This document shows, piece by piece, positions 59,348-64,000 of a stretch of DNA of 64,000 bases. How positions within the stretch are numbered: the first letter of the stretch is position 1; the number at the start of each line of letters is the position of its first letter. Under the pieces are notes generated by a model. The model saw nothing but the letters and a program-made list of their open reading frames with translations, ran no database searches and was not told the origin of the DNA. The DNA is from Siphlonurus alternatus. Taxonomy: Eukaryota; Arthropoda; Insecta; Ephemeroptera; Siphlonuridae. Made by a program: the position numbers and the translations under genes. The DNA is taken from NCBI GenBank assembly GCA_949825025.1, contig OX463785.1, forward strand, positions 19,779,971-19,843,970, given 5' to 3'.

Positions 59348-59500
59348 TAACAAATGACGCACGAAATTCGTTTCCTATCAGCTGGCGTGTGCTGGGCGTG
59401 TGTTTTGAAAATGTTTGTTGTGGATTGTACCAATCGTGTATAAGTAACTAAAATAGGTTATTTTTGTTAATTAGAAAGTTAAAACAAGTGCTATATATTT

Positions 59501-61046
59501 ATGAACAATATATTAGATATGGGAGATGTTAATACAGATATTGAAATATCTTGGAAGTTAACAAAAACAACTGCAGAAAATATTCTTCTTCCCGTCTTTC
59601 AAGATTTTGAAAACAGACCACATGATGAAAAAGACTTTATAGATATTAAACCTAAATTACAAGAGGAATTTATTAATTTAATTAATAATTTAAAATCTAA
59701 ATCTATTTTTAATACTGAATCTGTTTCTCCCAGTGTCAAACATGGCATTGTTTCCGTACTTCTTGCTTGCGGAGAACACAGTGAAACAAATACTTGGACA
59801 ACTTCTCTCACTTTAAAATCTTCAATTGAAGTGCAGAATATTCTTTGTAAACTATTCTCGTGTCAGAATATTAAACAAATAATTTGTAAAGAATCTAATT
59901 TTAAAAATGCTCTGTCAAATTTACGAGTCAAGTTGATTCGTGATAAATGGAAATGTTACCCTGCAGCCGTCGTCTCTTTCAAGTGGTTGCTTTTTCATGT
60001 AGAGGTAATTGGAGAAATATGAAGATTTATAAATGGATTACTAATTTTTATTTATTTGTTACAGATGCCTCAACTAGGAGAGATTTTATCTGAAGTTTTT
60101 CCACCAACATTTTTAATTCTTGATGATTTTGAAAATGAAAATAAAATTATTGGATCTCAAATGATGCATCATATTATTAAAAATGTGGTAAGTTGTTTTC
60201 TAAGACAGTTGAAAAATATGAGAATTTCATGTAGAGCTCAGTAAAATACACGCTATAAAAACTTAAATGTACACTCGAGGCAAAGCTAAACGTCCCATTA
60301 AACAGGAGTACCACCAGCCAATGAAATAGCATAAAATCAAGCGACATTGCCAAATAGTGCAACTATAGTTCAGCTACAGCTGTGCCACCAAAATGATAAT
60401 GTCTCACCTTTTTCATTGGCTCACAACATCTCTTAGTTGTGATACTATTTAGCTTGACCCCCAGTGTACCGTATCTGCGACAGCATCATACAAGAAGTAT
60501 TGGGCGCAATTTACAAAGATATTTACTATCCAAGTTTCTCACTACATTTAGTCGTCATTGAATCATTAAATTTGGCTGGTGCTAACTGCAGTTAGTGAGA
60601 AAGTTAGATAACTTTTTGGATAACTCTTTCATGAATTGCCTCCATTATGGCTAGTTATCAGTTAGTTGGTATCACTTCATTTTCGCCATGTAACGAGTGT
60701 TCACTGTTGCTAGACTCGTGCGGAGCTTCGTCGACAGCAGTACGATGACGTGATGTTCGACGCTCTGCATCGCCTGACCTACGAAAAGGGCGCTGACCTC
60801 GTGGTTCACGTCACGACCTGCCTGGCCGCCCTCATCACCAAGATGGACAGCAACTTCACCCAGCAACTCGGGGTAACTACCAAAATCTCAAAACCCTCCT
60901 TTCCCTACCTATTATCCTGCTGAGAGCTCTAAGTTCTTAGGGGCGTATCCTTGTAAAAAAATAACACAGTATTGGTATTGTCCATCTCATTAATTCATCT
61001 TGGTGTTTATCATGTTTGTAACATCTTCAGGCATTAAAGTAGTATT

Positions 61047-61097
<51 letters not shown>

Positions 61098-62018
61098 CAT
61101 ATTTATTTATTTATTTACGTACAGTATTTATTTTTATTTATGTGTGTTACTGTATTTTTTTAATGGAATACCTAATATAATGTACTAACTTAAGTACTGT
61201 ATTCTAAGAATAGTATTAATTCTTTTGTTAACAACATTTCCATTCTTAAAATTTGCTAATAAAGTTAGTACTATAACACCCTTTCTCACTCCTGCAATTT
61301 TATTACATTTCTTATTGCCTGACTATGCTGGATGACTGACAGACTGACTGTGGACAGATGGGCCGCTTGGACCGCTCGCTGCAGGTATTCCTCGTCATGA
61401 TGGAGGGAGAGCAGACCATCGACCTGAGACAGGTGAGGACCTGAGTATTGTTATTTCAATAAAATGTAAGCTCTTATATTTTAAAACCAGTGTAGTGAAT
61501 GTTATTTATGATTATCTGTTTTGAACTGTAGGAAAGGAAAAAAGAGGGTGTAAAATTACAGTAAAAACTCGTTATTATGCAACTTGTTAGGTAAAACTCA
61601 ATTTTGAGTAAAGGAGATTGCAGTCACCTAAAAAAAAATTTCATTGCATCGTATAGGAAAAACTCAATATTAAGTAATACTAGATATAAGGTAAACTTAA
61701 TTTCTTGGGTCCCTTGATTTTATGTAATAACAAGTTTTTACTGTATCACTAATGAGCTTTTACAACTCTAACTTTGAATGCAAAATATAAAAATGTACGG
61801 CAATTTTATTGTAAATAATTTAAATTTGCATACTGTATTTGCTATCTTAAATGGTGCCCCTGATGTCTTTCCAGGCATACGCTGTCTCTCTGCCACTGCT
61901 GCTGGCAGCCGGGGGTGTCTCTCTGGTGCGCTGGTCACAGCGACTGTTGAGGATTGTGGCAGACTACCTTGCGATGGAGGACGGTTCTCAGGGGCAGACT
62001 CAGCTTCACACACTGCAG
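59501..62018 (+). CDS. Tti2: Tti2, TELO2-interacting protein 2 (5' part; 3' exons missing)
   Basis: Five exons, all phase 0: 59501-60004, 60065-60187, 60714-60872, 61358-61432, 61875-62018 (335 codons). A second in-frame ATG is at 59519. The centre reads WKCYPAAVVSFKWLLFHVE, then PPTFLILDDFENENKIIGSQ and MMHHIIKNV, matching the LLP-x-L-x-LLDD...K..G...LHHII core of Tti2 proteins. Later exons are helical-repeat-like (DVMFDALHRLTYEKGADLVV; YAVSLPLLLAAGGVSLVRW; RLLRIVADYLAMEDGS). Known role: Tti2 joins Tel2 and Tti1 in the TTT co-chaperone that stabilises PI3K-like kinases (ATM, ATR, mTOR). Exon 5 appears to end at a GC donor (CAG|gcaagt). Human TTI2 has about 500 residues, so the last third lies past the window, beyond the hAT insert. 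Confidence 0.75.
60504..60652. repeat. Small palindromic repeat in Tti2 intron 2
   Basis: GGGCGCAATTTACAAAGA at left and TTTCATGAATTGCCTCC at right, like 24070-24202; related to family 2. Confidence 0.65.
61038..61122. repeat. (TTTA)n microsatellite
   Basis: About 20 TTTA units in Tti2 intron 3, with two small interruptions. Confidence 0.95.
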
Positions 62019-62672
62019 GCAAGTGGGGGCATTGCTAGTGACAGTTCGTGATCCGTGTGTGTCAACTTTCATATTGTGTCTACGTACAAATAGGTCCTTC
62101 CTCTCCAGGGGCGTGCGGTCCATAAAAGCAATGCAAGCAATGCTTGCCCTGAATTTTCCGAGAAAAAAGAAGAAAATAAATTTCGTGACAAACATTTTTT
62201 TCTCTCTTAACAATTTTAAATTTGCCAGCATTTTGCCGCGATTCATAATTTTTTTGTCTTGCGATAGCAGCGCCCCTACTGGAACAAGCAATCACTTTGG
62301 CTGCTTGTAAACAACCCACCCAACGTAAAGCTTCATAAGGAAATGTACGGGGAGGGGGTGGAAAATGCTGAGGCTTGTGGAATGTACAAGCACTGCTTGT
62401 ACAATGGCGGCTCTGGATGATCGGAACGCCCAACTGGTTAAACAGTGTATCAATAGATGGCGCATAAATGATAAAAATCAGGGACAAAATTTAAGGGTCC
62501 ACGAGTGACTCATCAAAGTTTATTAGTTTTCGGGAAACTAATAATAAGCAACAGTGCGTGATTTTTGTGGCTCTTTATTAAGTGTTTTCTCGTGTTTTTC
62601 CCCAATATTTTATTTAATTAATGGACTATAAAAACGCACTAATTTGCCATGCATAAAAATATTCTTCATCTT

Positions 62673-62700
62673 ATAATAATAATAATAATAATAATAATAG
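62673..62700. repeat. (TAA)n microsatellite
   Basis: About nine TAA units inside the hAT element. Confidence 0.9.
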
Positions 62701-62769
62701 TTGTTTATTGAGAATTGGTACAGGAAAAAAAAATCTTATGGTGTTTTGTACAATTTTATTCTCATAATT

Positions 62770-63440
62770 TAAAGTAGAGTGTGCGAGTTCATTTTTTTTA
62801 ATATTTTATTTTTTAAACATAGTTTAAGCTGCCCTCTATTGAGAAATGAAAACCAAAAAATTCCATCTCAAATAGTTTTACCACAAAAAATTCTCAAAGT
62901 TGGTGTTTCGGAGGCCTTTAAAACGTGCAGCCTTATGGAACATACATAAAATCGCGTTTTACTCCAACTTTTTCTGAACTATGGTACCATTTAAAAAATA
63001 GTTACGTTTAATCTATGACGAATTCTTTAATTAATGAATTTTCAAATAAAATTTTTTTTACGGGGTCGTTTTCTTGGAAAAAAAATCATGAAAATCCTTA
63101 TGGGAATAATGAACCTGCAAAAACTTAAAGATTTTTTTCCGAAAAAACGGCTCCGTAAAATTTTTTTTTTATTTAAAAATCCAGTAAAGAATTCATCATA
63201 GATTACGTAGATATTTTTTAAATGGTAGCATAGTTCAGAAAATGTTTGAGTAAAACGCGGTTTTATGTTCCATAAGGCTGCACGTCAAAGGCCTCACCTT
63301 TGTGTTTCACCAACTTTGGGAATTTTTGGTGGTGAAACTATTTGAGATGGAATTTTTTGGTTTTCATTTCTCAATAGAGGGCAGCTTAAACTTTTTTTAA
63401 AAAATAAAATATTAAAAAATCTCTCTCACTCTACTTTAAT
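62770..63440. repeat. Large inverted repeat inside the hAT element
   Basis: Arms of about 300 bp: GCTGCCCTCTATTGAGAAAT at 62829 against its complement near 63365-63385, meeting near 63100. It may be a MITE that inserted into the hAT copy. Confidence 0.8.
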
Positions 63441-64000
63441 TGCTTTAGCGTGATGACTACGTTTTTTTTTTATTATTAAAATGGCAGAATTACTTCAAGA
63501 AGAAATTATTATTTTTATTTTAATCTTTTAAAAAAAAAAAATTGGGTAACATAATCTGAAAAAACGCAAATCGTTCATGCCGGCCGCCCTATTCCCGAAT
63601 GAAAAGGTACACCGAAGGTACTTAAATGCAAATACAGTTAAAAAAAAGCTTTAATATGCATAGTTGTATGCACCCCCATCATGATCAAAAATGAATAAAA
63701 AAAATTAAAAATCTACGGCAATTAGCCATAATTAAGGAAACAATTTTATTGAGAGCGTTTGCATGATTATATATTTTACGTATATCTCCTGTAATGAAAA
63801 TTCGAGTGCCACGCCCCCTTTTTCAAAAAAATCGCGCCTCCGGCGGGGTATTAGCCCCTCCGGCCCCTCGGGGCCCCCTCCGCTGTGTCATCATTACTTC
63901 ATTTGCTTGACTAGTCTAAAATGTCACCGCACGCCACTGTTCCTCTCTATAATGGTGTCTCTTTTTTAGCCATTTTGTAGTGTATGAGGAAGGTATGCTA

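Larger units (their letters stand above)
62098..63947. mobile_element. Non-autonomous hAT element with 8-bp duplication
   Basis: The 1834-bp element at 62106-63939 starts CAGGGGCGTGCGGTC and ends GACCGC-like ACCGCACGCCACTG. It is flanked by the exact 8-bp repeat TTCCTCTC (62098-62105 and 63940-63947). Short TIRs beginning CAG and an 8-bp duplication are hAT features. No transposase is present. It lies in a Tti2 intron. Confidence 0.88.

Noticed and set aside
61768..62487. Overlapping frames on both strands around Tti2 exon 5
   Set aside because: The Tti2 frame is supported by splice phase and helical repeat pattern; the others run into the hAT element.

Overview
This is a window of nuclear DNA from an insect: AT-rich, intron-containing and crowded with small palindromic transposons. 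The organism class is inferred from two families of insect seven-transmembrane chemoreceptors (gustatory, Gr/7tm_7, and odorant, Or/7tm_6), from intron-split genes with canonical GT-AG sites, and from hAT, LINE, SINE and MITE-like repeats. I cannot name the species or order.

Left half (1-34168, minus strand): a gustatory-receptor locus in three clusters. Each receptor unit is one long first exon of about 285 codons carrying most of the membrane segments and ending in a phase-0 splice donor. In cluster A (about 4512-16002) five such first exons (one with a 2-bp frameshift) lie upstream of a single set of three small C-terminal exons at 5994-6062, 5131-5220 and 4512-4571. In cluster B (about 22913-34168) three intact and two broken first exons lie upstream of a second single set at 23755-23823, 23077-23166 and 22958-23017. 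This is the layout known from Drosophila Gr28b and Gr39a: alternative first exons, probably with their own promoters, spliced to a common 3' end. Cluster C (1-3101) is cut by the window edge. Between clusters A and B lies a 5.4-kb satellite of about 32 units of 167 bp, nearly every unit carrying a CRE palindrome (TGACGTCA).

Middle (34.2-40.5 kb): a possible small secreted-peptide gene on the minus strand, assorted MITEs, and a 5'-truncated LINE with an RNase H/zinc-knuckle end and 12-bp target-site duplications.

Right half, plus strand: two tandem odorant-receptor-type genes of eight exons with identical intron phases. The first (40499-48858) is broken in exon 6 by a 4.25-kb element with 61-bp perfect terminal inverted repeats and a 9-bp target-site duplication; the second (51174-55216) is intact and encodes 405 residues.

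Far right: a divergent pair shares a 267-bp intergenic region. On the minus strand is a probable CFAP97/hemingway-like cilium protein gene (57309-59233) with an RFX X-box just upstream. On the plus strand is Tti2 (59501 to beyond 62018), of the Tel2-Tti1-Tti2 complex, whose 3' part is separated by a 1.8-kb non-autonomous hAT element and lies outside the window.

Transposon insertions have broken at least three chemoreceptor exons here (998-2035, 32975-34168 and 40499-48858), so the window records turnover of a chemoreceptor family by mobile elements. All splice structures are my own reading of the sequence, without transcript data.
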